Source: Streptomyces sp. NBC_00286
GTDB taxonomy: Bacteria > Actinomycetota > Actinomycetes > Streptomycetales > Streptomycetaceae
Reading direction: 5' to 3'
Assembly (NCBI RefSeq): GCF_036173125.1
Contig: NZ_CP108054.1
Coordinates: 8,935,501-8,999,500, forward strand
DNA length: 64,000 nt
Shown here: positions 9,365 to 16,722 of the stretch, one piece after another
Position numbering within the stretch: the stretch's first letter is position 1
Layout of the letters: every line of letters begins with the position of its first letter
Position numbers and translations under genes: made by a program
The notes under the pieces: model-generated
The model's database searches: none
What the model was told of the DNA's origin: nothing
The model's input: the letters and a program-made list of their open reading frames with translations, nothing else

Positions 9365-10609
9365 ATGAGCCGCACATCCCCCCACCAGCACCTCCGACAA
9401 AAACCGGAAGTGAGCCGCCGCGGTCTGCTGAAGACCGCCGGCGGCCTCACCGCCGCCCTCGCCGTCGGCGCCTCGGCCACCGCCCTCACGGGCACGGCCG
9501 AGGCCGCCCCGGCGACCTTCACCCACCCGGGCATGCTGCACGCCTACGGTGAACTCAACCGCGCCAAGGTACGGGTCCGCGAGGGCGCCCAGCCGTGGCT
9601 GTCCGGCTGGCAGCGCCTGACCGCCAACCCGCACTCCGCCAGCACCTGGCAGCCCAACCCGCAGGCCACGATCATCCGCGGCGGCGACGGCCAGAACTAC
9701 GGGATCCTCTACAACGACATCCACGCCGCGTACCAGAACGCGCTGCGCTGGCAGGTCGGGGGCACCCGGAACAACGCCGAGTGCGCCGTACGGATCCTCA
9801 ACGCCTGGTCGGCCAGGCTCACCTCGATCACCGGCAACGCGGACCGCTTCCTGGCCGCCGGGATCTACGGCTACCAGTTCGCGAACGCCGCCGAACTCAT
9901 GCGCGGCTACAGCGGGTTCGACCTCGAGCGGTTCAAGCGGATGATGCTCAACGTCTTCTACCCGCTCAACACCCAGTTCCTGAACAACCACAACGACGCC
10001 TGCATCACCAACTACTGGGCGAACTGGGACCTGTGCACCATGAACTCGATCCTCGCGATCGGGATCCTGTGCGACGACGGCGCCAAGTACGACCAGGCCG
10101 TGAACTACTTCAAGAACGGCGCGGGCAACGGAGCCATCCGCAAGGCGGTGCCGTTCCTGCACCCGGACAACCTCGCCCAGTGGCAGGAGTCGGGCCGCGA
10201 CCAGGGGCACACCATGATGGGCATGGGCCAGATGGGCGCCTTCTGCGAGATGGCCTGGAACCAGGGCGAGGACCTGTACGGCTACGACAGCAACAGGTTC
10301 ATGAAGGCCGCCCAGTACGTCGCGAAGTACAACCTCGGCGAGAACGTCCCCTTCACGACGTACACCTGGGGGACCGGGCAGAACTGCGCCCAGCAGTCAC
10401 ACACCGTGATCTCCTCCGCGAGCCGCGGCCAGGTCAGGCCCGTGTGGGACCTCATCCACTACCACTACGCACGGCGACGGGGCCTGTCCGTTCCGTACAT
10501 CACGCGCATGGCCGAGAGCGTGCGACCCGAGGGAGGAGGCGGCGACTACGGCTCGACGAGCGGCGGCTACGACCAGACGGGCTTCGGCACGCTGATGTAC
10601 GCCAAATAG
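9365..10609 (+). CDS. Tat-exported alginate-lyase-family protein
   Basis: This 414-residue secreted protein consists of a signal peptide and one alginate-lyase-type alpha/alpha-barrel. The Tat motif is SRRGLLKTAGG. The core shares with its upstream neighbour the motifs WANWDL.TMNSILAIG, QESGRDQGHT and ARYNLG/AKYNLGENVPF. The two are paralogues, one minimal and one with C-terminal modules. The ATG at 9365 has GGAG nine bases upstream, which favours it over the in-frame TTG 9350 and ATG 9356. It probably works with the GH28-like enzyme on an extracellular polyuronide whose oligomers enter through the ABC importer. Confidence 0.8.
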   Translation: MSRTSPHQHLRQKPEVSRRGLLKTAGGLTAALAVGASATALTGTAEAAPATFTHPGMLHAYGELNRAKVRVREGAQPWLSGWQRLTANPHSASTWQPNPQATIIRGGDGQNYGILYNDIHAAYQNALRWQVGGTRNNAECAVRILNAWSARLTSITGNADRFLAAGIYGYQFANAAELMRGYSGFDLERFKRMMLNVFYPLNTQFLNNHNDACITNYWANWDLCTMNSILAIGILCDDGAKYDQAVNYFKNGAGNGAIRKAVPFLHPDNLAQWQESGRDQGHTMMGMGQMGAFCEMAWNQGEDLYGYDSNRFMKAAQYVAKYNLGENVPFTTYTWGTGQNCAQQSHTVISSASRGQVRPVWDLIHYHYARRRGLSVPYITRMAESVRPEGGGGDYGSTSGGYDQTGFGTLMYAK

Positions 10610-10703
10610 CCGCCCACCAGCGACGTACGCCGGAATAACCGGAGGAGGTGTGGTGCTCTGAAGTGAACGACGGTTCACGAGCGTGCGAGGAGCTGGTGCT
10701 CGG

Positions 10704-12296
10704 ATGACGGCAGACCGGACGCAGCCAGTGGTGAGGACCCCGTACGGGGACGTACGCGGCAGGTACGAGGACGGGATCGCCGTCTTCCGCGGCATCCCGT
10801 ACGCCGCGCCGCCCTTCGGCCCTCGCCGGTTCCGGCCGCCCGTGGCACCCACGCCCTGGGACGGTGTGCGCGACGCGGGCGCGTTCGGGCCGACACCGCC
10901 GAAGCCCCCGTACTCGGAGGCCTTCGCCCGGCTGCTGTCCGACCCGGTCGTGCCGGGTGACGACTGCCTCAACCTCAATGTGTGGACGCCGGAGCCGGGC
11001 CGCGGGGCCCGGCTGCCGGTGCTCGTGTGGATCCATGGCGGCGCGCTGACCCGCGGCTCCTCGGCCGTGCCCGTCTACGACGGACGGGCCTTCGCCCGCG
11101 ACGGCGTCGTCATGGTCTCGATCAACTATCGGCTGGGCGTGGAGGGCTACGGCCTCTTCCCGGACGCCCCGCCCAACGCCGGCCTGCGCGATCAGCTCGC
11201 CGCCCTGGAGTGGGTGCGCGAGGCGATCGCCGAGTTCGGCGGCGACCCGGACCGGGTGACCGTCTTCGGCCAGTCGGCCGGTGCGATCAGCGCCGGAGCG
11301 CTGCTCGCCGCCCCGCAGGCCCAGGGCCTCTTCCGGCGGGCCGTTCTGCAGAGCGCGCCGCCCGAGGCCTTCGACCGCGACAAGGTGCGGCGCATGGTGC
11401 GCCGGATGGCGGCCCGGCTGAAGATCCCGGCGACGGCCGAGGCTTTCGCCGCCGTCGACCGTGAGCTGCTGCTGCGCACCCAGGCCGAGGTGGGGCGACT
11501 GAGCACCCCGGTCCTCGGCGGGCCTTCCTTCGGCATCGTCGTCGACGGCGACCTCGTACCCCAGGACCCGATGGAGGCCCTGGTCGAAGGGGGTGCCGCG
11601 CCGGGCGTCGAACTGCTCATGGGCTGGACCCAGGACGAGTACCGGCTGTGGCTGGTGCCGGGCGGGCTCATGGAGCGTGTCGACCGGCTCGGTCCGGTCG
11701 CCCTGGCCGGTGCCATGGCCCGCTGCCACTGCGGCTCCGACGTCCCGCGCGGCTATCGCGCCCTCCACCCGGACGCCCGCCCCGCCGAGCTCCTCGGTCA
11801 GATGGTCACCGACCACCTGTTGCGCATCCCGCTGCACCGGCTGGCCGACGCCCGGCCCGGCTCCTCGTACGTGTACGAGTTCGCCTGGCCCTCGAACCTT
11901 CCCGACCTCGGTGCCTGCCATGCCCTGGAGCTCGGCTTCGTCTTCGACACCGGGGACGTCCCGGAGTCGGCCAAGCTAGCGGGCGAGGGAGCCCCGCAGG
12001 AGCTGGCCGACGCGATGCACTCCGCGTGGGTGCGGTTCGCCGCCGAGGGCGACCCGGGCTGGCCCGCCTGGGACGCCTCGCACCCGGTGCGCGTCTTCGG
12101 CGCGGACGGGCCGCCCGTGGTGCACGGCCCGCGCGACCGCGAACTCGCCCTGTGGGACGCCGAGTCGGCGGGAGAGCTCACTCCTCGGGAATCCACACCC
12201 GCATTGCGCCCTCTTCCCGGTTCGCCCAGGCGTAGTACGGCACCGCTGTCAGCCGTACGCCGCCTCCGTCGCTCCGGCGGCGCCCGTCGGCCGTGA
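10704..12296 (+). CDS. Type-B carboxylesterase family protein
   Basis: This is a 530-residue alpha/beta-hydrolase of the carboxylesterase/para-nitrobenzyl esterase family. The oxyanion-hole motif IHGGAL lies near residue 113. The nucleophile elbow reads GQSAG rather than the usual GESAG. A likely catalytic His lies in CHALELGFVF and an acidic residue in TQDEYRLW. No signal peptide is evident, so it is probably cytoplasmic. In this context it may remove ester groups (acetyl, feruloyl or methyl) from imported oligosaccharides. Its last ~40 codons run antisense into the convergent GH127 gene for 119 bp, and that arginine-rich tail looks non-homologous. A lost stop codon or frameshift near 12,180 may have extended it. 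Confidence 0.85.
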   Translation: MTADRTQPVVRTPYGDVRGRYEDGIAVFRGIPYAAPPFGPRRFRPPVAPTPWDGVRDAGAFGPTPPKPPYSEAFARLLSDPVVPGDDCLNLNVWTPEPGRGARLPVLVWIHGGALTRGSSAVPVYDGRAFARDGVVMVSINYRLGVEGYGLFPDAPPNAGLRDQLAALEWVREAIAEFGGDPDRVTVFGQSAGAISAGALLAAPQAQGLFRRAVLQSAPPEAFDRDKVRRMVRRMAARLKIPATAEAFAAVDRELLLRTQAEVGRLSTPVLGGPSFGIVVDGDLVPQDPMEALVEGGAAPGVELLMGWTQDEYRLWLVPGGLMERVDRLGPVALAGAMARCHCGSDVPRGYRALHPDARPAELLGQMVTDHLLRIPLHRLADARPGSSYVYEFAWPSNLPDLGACHALELGFVFDTGDVPESAKLAGEGAPQELADAMHSAWVRFAAEGDPGWPAWDASHPVRVFGADGPPVVHGPRDRELALWDAESAGELTPRESTPALRPLPGSPRRSTAPLSAVRRLRRSGGARRP

Positions 12297-14052
12297 CGAC
12301 GGCGACTCCGCCAAGGAGCTCCGGCTCCTGAGCGACCGCCAGACCCGACCCGTACGGCAGCGTCACATCGTCGAGCCGGACGCCGGGCTGCTGGTCGACG
12401 CCCTCCAGGCAGTGCACGAGCGGGCCCCGCTCCACGGCCACACAGCCGCGGACCGCGTCGACGCGCGGGTCGGGCCGGGTCAGGCGGACGCTCATATCGA
12501 GGTCGAGGGTGAGCGTGTCGCCCGCGGACCAGCGGCGGCGCATCCGCAGCCAGCCGTCGCCCGCCTCGGTCGGAGCGCTCCCATCGGGTGCCGAGGCCTT
12601 GAACTCCGTGCACCAGGACGGGATCCGCAGCGACAGCGACCAGTCACGGTCCGCCGGAGCCTCCTCGACGGTCACGGTGATCCTGCCGTCCCACGGATAC
12701 GCGGTCTCCACGCGGACGACGCCCTGACCGGCGGCGTACACCCCCGTCGCGTACTGGTGCAGCTGCATGCCCTCCGCGTCGCCGCTCGCCACATAGTGGG
12801 GGAGCGAGGCGAGCAGCCGCATCACGTTCGGCGGGCAGCAGGCGCAGCGGAACCAGGGGGTGCGGCGGGCCGTTTGGTCGCCGCCGTGGTCGGCGTACTC
12901 CTCGCGCACCTGGAGCGGGTTGACGTACAGCCAGCTGTCGCCGTCGAGGCCTACGCCGGACAGGAAACCGTTGAAGAGGGTGCGCTCGACGAGGTCGGAG
13001 TACTTCGCCTCGCCCGTCAGCAGGGCCATCCGCCACGACCACTGGACGGACGAGATCGCCGCGCAGGTCTCGGCGTACGCCCGGTCCGGCGGCAGCTCGA
13101 AGGGGTCGCCGAAGGCCTCGCCCTCGTGCCGCGAGCCGACCCCGCCGGTCACATACGTCTTCGTCGCCATCATGGCGTCCCAGATGCGCTCCAGCGCGGC
13201 CCGTAGCTCCGCGTCGCCGGTCTCCGCAGCCAGGTCGGTCGCCCCCGCGAGCAGATACAGCTGCCGTACGGCATGGCCCTCGACCGTGTTCGCCTCGCGC
13301 ACCGGGACGCGGTCCTGCCAGTAGGCCTGGCCCATGTCGCGGTCGTGTCCGCGGTCGACGCCCGCGTTCAGCACGCCGTAGCCACGCCGGTCGACGAAGT
13401 AGGCGGCGAGGTCGAGCCAGCGGCGCTCGCCGGTCTCCCGGTACAGCTCGACCAGCGCCGTCTCTATCTCGGGGTGCCCGCACACCCCGTCGATCGGCTT
13501 CTCCTTGCCGAACGTCGCGTCGATGTGGGCCGCGAACCGCTCGGCCACCTCCAGGAGTTCACGCCGGCCGGTCGCCCGGTGGTGGGCCACCGCCGCCTGG
13601 ATGAGATGGCCCGCGCAGTACAGTTCGTGGCCCCAGCCCAGCTCCTGCCAGCGCCGCTCGGGGTGGGCGACCTGGTAGTACGTCTGCAGATAGCCGTCCG
13701 CGTCCTGGGCGGCCGCCAGGAGGGCGGTCAACTCGTCGATGTGTGCGGCCAGTTGGTCGTCCTCGGGGCTGTCGGCGAGCTGCCAGGACGCCGCCTCCAT
13801 CCACTTGTGCACATCCGAGTCCTGGAACTGGAAGTCACCTATGAAGGTGCCCTTGCCGTCGGCCGCCGCCCGCAGATTGGCGAGGTTGCCGGCCTCCTCC
13901 AGCTTCGACGGGCCCTGCGGAATGCTCACCTCCGCGTTGGTGTGCCGTCTGGACGCCCAGAAACCGCCGGTGATCCGGGCCGCGGTCGCCGGGCGCAATG
14001 CCGTGTGCGCGCCGTCGGTGAGGCGGATCGGACCGGTGTTGTTCGTTGTCAC
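12178..14052 (-). CDS. GH127 (DUF1680) beta-L-arabinofuranosidase
   Basis: This 624-residue intracellular enzyme starts at GTG 14052 with GGAGGG six bases upstream. The GH127 zinc-site signature of HypBA1-type enzymes is present: a Glu and Cys in AETCAA and a Cys pair in FRCACCPPN. In that family a Cys nucleophile and Zn-bound Glu/Cys residues hydrolyse beta-L-arabinofuranosides. No signal peptide is visible, so it should trim imported arabinose-containing oligosaccharides. The start overlaps the stop of the lacI gene by four bases, so the two are co-transcribed and the regulator probably responds to a sugar handled here. Confidence 0.88.
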   Translation of the reverse strand: MTTNNTGPIRLTDGAHTALRPATAARITGGFWASRRHTNAEVSIPQGPSKLEEAGNLANLRAAADGKGTFIGDFQFQDSDVHKWMEAASWQLADSPEDDQLAAHIDELTALLAAAQDADGYLQTYYQVAHPERRWQELGWGHELYCAGHLIQAAVAHHRATGRRELLEVAERFAAHIDATFGKEKPIDGVCGHPEIETALVELYRETGERRWLDLAAYFVDRRGYGVLNAGVDRGHDRDMGQAYWQDRVPVREANTVEGHAVRQLYLLAGATDLAAETGDAELRAALERIWDAMMATKTYVTGGVGSRHEGEAFGDPFELPPDRAYAETCAAISSVQWSWRMALLTGEAKYSDLVERTLFNGFLSGVGLDGDSWLYVNPLQVREEYADHGGDQTARRTPWFRCACCPPNVMRLLASLPHYVASGDAEGMQLHQYATGVYAAGQGVVRVETAYPWDGRITVTVEEAPADRDWSLSLRIPSWCTEFKASAPDGSAPTEAGDGWLRMRRRWSAGDTLTLDLDMSVRLTRPDPRVDAVRGCVAVERGPLVHCLEGVDQQPGVRLDDVTLPYGSGLAVAQEPELLGGVAVVTADGRRRSDGGGVRLTAVPYYAWANREEGAMRVWIPEE

Positions 14053-15170
14053 GTCAACCCTCCAGCAGGAGCTTGCGAGGAAACCCTGGCGCTTGCGTCC
14101 GGAACTAACTGCCCCCGCACGGGCGCCACCGAATCCCGCACCACCACATGCGTTCCCAGCAGGAGGTGCTCGTTCGGGGCGTCCGGTGTCCTGCCGAGGG
14201 CCGTACGGACGGCGAGGCGGCCGAGTTCCTCGTAGGGGACGTGGACTGTGGTCAGCGGCGGATGCAGGTCGCGGGCGAAGGGGATGTCGTCGTAGCCGAC
14301 GAGGGAGACGTCGTCCGGGACGGACAGGCCCGCCTCGTGCAGGGCGGTGAGTGCGCCCGCCGCGACCATGTCGGTGGCGGCCATCACCGCCGTGAACTCC
14401 AGCCCTTGGGAGAGGGCCTGGCGGATGCGGCGGTGGCCCGAGTCGCGGGTGAAGTCCCCTGCGAGGAGCAGCTGAGGGTCCGGTTCTTCGCCGCGGGCGC
14501 GATGCGCGGCCAGATAGCCGCGCTCGCGGCCCTGCGCCGTGGTGTTCTCCGGCTTTCCGCCGAGGAACAGGATGCGCCGGTGGCCCTGGGCGAGGAGGTG
14601 GGAGCACAGCGCGTACGCCCCGCTCTCGTTGTCGTACTCGATCACCGTCACCGGCGTGCCGGGATCCAGCGGCGGCCGCCCGCACAGCACGAGCCGTGAG
14701 CCCGCCGAGGCCAGGGAGTCGGCGATACGGGACATCCGCGCGCGGTACTCGGCGGTGTCCGCGGTGCCGCCGACCAGGATCACGGCGGCGGCACGCTGGG
14801 CCCGCATCGTCTCGATGAACTCCAGCTCGTGCTCGGTGTCGCCGTCCGTGCTGCACACCAGGCACAGATGGCCGAGCCGGGTCGCCTCGCGCTCCACGCC
14901 GTGCGCCATGTGCGCGAACGACGGGCCGGTGATGTCGTCCAGTACGAAGGCAAGGGTCGGTGTGCCGACGCCCGCGATCGCCTTGGCCCGGGCATCCGCG
15001 ACATAGTCCAGTTCGCGGACCGCCCGCATCACGCGCGTACGCGTCGCCGTGCTCACCGGGTAGTCGCCGGCCAGCACGCGCGACACCGTCGAGGCGGACA
15101 CCCCCGCCCGGGCCGCCACGTCCCTGATCGTGCTCCGGCCCCCGCCGTCCCCGTTGCTCTTCCTCGTCAT
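14049..15170 (-). CDS. LacI-family transcriptional regulator (contains a TTA codon)
   Basis: This 373-residue repressor has a classic N-terminal LacI helix-turn-helix (TIRDVAARAGVSASTVSRVL, residues about 14-33) and hinge, then a periplasmic-binding-protein-like sensor domain. It sits head-to-tail with the GH127 gene. Two CCGGTT-centred palindromes in its own upstream region match one before the transporter operon at 1111, suggesting autoregulation and control of the whole polysaccharide locus. Near the C-terminus (VRGQLVPDAS) the Leu is encoded by TTA at 14106-14108. TTA is read only by the bldA tRNA in Streptomyces, so full expression may depend on development. Confidence 0.92.
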   Translation of the reverse strand: MTRKSNGDGGGRSTIRDVAARAGVSASTVSRVLAGDYPVSTATRTRVMRAVRELDYVADARAKAIAGVGTPTLAFVLDDITGPSFAHMAHGVEREATRLGHLCLVCSTDGDTEHELEFIETMRAQRAAAVILVGGTADTAEYRARMSRIADSLASAGSRLVLCGRPPLDPGTPVTVIEYDNESGAYALCSHLLAQGHRRILFLGGKPENTTAQGRERGYLAAHRARGEEPDPQLLLAGDFTRDSGHRRIRQALSQGLEFTAVMAATDMVAAGALTALHEAGLSVPDDVSLVGYDDIPFARDLHPPLTTVHVPYEELGRLAVRTALGRTPDAPNEHLLLGTHVVVRDSVAPVRGQLVPDASARVSSQAPAGGLT

Positions 15171-15223
15171 CGCCCCGCCCCTTCGACCGCTCAGTGGCTC
15201 GGGAACTGCGGCAACGCTTGTGG

Positions 15224-15267
15224 CAACCGGTTCCCGAACCGGAGGTTATCGGTGTGGTTACCGGTTG
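15224..15267. promoter_or_regulatory. Paired LacI-type operators upstream of lacI
   Basis: Two half-conserved palindromes sit 54-97 bp upstream of the lacI start: CAACCGGTTC at 15224-15233 and TTACCGGTTG at 15258-15267, about three helical turns apart. Both match the perfect CAACCGGTTG at 1111-1120. They lie in the 297-bp region shared with the divergent dehydrogenase gene at 15468, so they could affect both promoters. Confidence 0.55.
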
Positions 15268-15467
15268 TCACGCCCGTTGCCCCCGTAGAACCGCTGACCC
15301 GCCCCTCACTACGCACATCTTCGCGGCCGACAGCGATTATCCGCACCCGGACGCGGTATTCGCAGGGAAGAGACGCAGTTTGAAGAGACGCAGTATGCGC
15401 AGGGAAGAGCAGCCACGTCGTACGCACCCGCACACCCGGGAGCGGCCCTCATGAACGCCACGATGCC

Positions 15468-16577
15468 ATGAACGCCACGAACAGCACGAACGCAATGAAT
15501 GTCCCGGACTTCTCCCACGAGAGCCGTCCGATACGAGTCGTGTTCCGGCCCGGCGCCGCGACGACAGCGCCGGCCGACGAGGCCGGGCGGCTCGGTCTGC
15601 GGCGGCTGCTGGTGGTGTGCGGCAGGCAGAGCGCGGTCACCGCGCGCGCGGTCGCGAACTCGCTGGGCTCGCTCTGTGCGGGGCTGCACTCCGAGGCCCG
15701 TATGCACGTCCCCGTCGAGGTCGCCGACCGGGCCGTCGTGGTGACGCACGCGGCGGGCGCCGACGGCTGTGTCGCGGTGGGTGGCGGCAGCGCGATCGGC
15801 CTCGGCAAGGTGATCGCGCTGCGGACGGGCCTGCCGCTGATCGCCGTGCCCTCCACCTACGCCGGCTCCGAGATGACCGACGTCTGGGGCCTCACCGAGC
15901 ACGGCGTCAAGCGCACCGGACGCGACCCGGCCGTCCTGCCCCGCAGCGTCGTCTACGACCCCGAACTCACCCTCAGCCTGCCCCCGGCCCTCTCCGTGAC
16001 CAGCGGCTTCAACGCCGTCGCGCACGCCGCCGAGGCGCTGTACGCCCCCGACACCTCGCCCCTCGTCGCGCTGATGGCGGAGGAGGGCGTCCGGGCCATG
16101 ACGTCCGCATTGCCACAGGTCGCGGCCGATCCGGAAGCCATCGGGCCACGCGGCCGTGCCCTCTATGGGGCCTGGCTCTGCGGCTCCTGCCTGGGTGCGA
16201 CGACCATGGGCCTGCATCACAAGCTGTGCCATGTGCTGGGCGGCACCTTCGGCCTGCCGCACGCCGAAACGCACACGGTCGTCCTCCCGCACGCCCTCGC
16301 CTACAACGCGCCCGCCGTCCCCGAGGCGATCACCGTCCTCAACCGCGCGCTCGGCACGGACAACGCCCCGCACGCCCTCTGGGAGCTGGCCGGACGCCTC
16401 AGCGCACCCCGTTCCCTCGCCCAACTCGGCCTGACCGACGACGACTTGACGGTGGCCGCCGGACAGACCGCCGCCGAGGCGTACCCCAATCCGCGGACGG
16501 TCACGATGGGCGGCGCCCTGGAGGTGCTGAGGGCGGCATACGCGGGCCGGTCCCCGCGCGCTGTGGCCCTGGCGTAA
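15468..16577 (+). CDS. Maleylacetate reductase / iron-containing alcohol dehydrogenase family protein
   Basis: This 369-residue protein is of the iron-containing alcohol dehydrogenase superfamily, closest in pattern to maleylacetate reductases. The NAD-binding motif is VGGGSAIGLGK. It is followed by VPSTYAGSEMT, FNAVAHAAEALYAP and a metal-site-like HHKLCHVLGG..LPHAETH segment. Maleylacetate reductases reduce maleylacetate to 3-oxoadipate at the end of hydroxyquinol or chloroaromatic degradation. No ring-cleavage dioxygenase lies nearby, so the substrate is uncertain. The ATG at 15468 lacks its own ribosome-binding site and overlaps the stop of a six-codon upstream frame starting at 15451. Alternative starts lie at about 15495. 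Confidence 0.8.
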   Translation: MNATNSTNAMNVPDFSHESRPIRVVFRPGAATTAPADEAGRLGLRRLLVVCGRQSAVTARAVANSLGSLCAGLHSEARMHVPVEVADRAVVVTHAAGADGCVAVGGGSAIGLGKVIALRTGLPLIAVPSTYAGSEMTDVWGLTEHGVKRTGRDPAVLPRSVVYDPELTLSLPPALSVTSGFNAVAHAAEALYAPDTSPLVALMAEEGVRAMTSALPQVAADPEAIGPRGRALYGAWLCGSCLGATTMGLHHKLCHVLGGTFGLPHAETHTVVLPHALAYNAPAVPEAITVLNRALGTDNAPHALWELAGRLSAPRSLAQLGLTDDDLTVAAGQTAAEAYPNPRTVTMGGALEVLRAAYAGRSPRAVALA

Positions 16578-16722
16578 GGACCCCTTAAAGCCGAGGCCTG
16601 GCCGGAAAAGTTCGTTACCGGGACGGGTCCCGGACGTCCCGCGTAACCATGTGCCTCTGGCGATCGGTTGAGCACGTCGTGTGTACGTCGGCTGATCACA
16701 CGCGCTGTGAGGGGAGCGGTTC

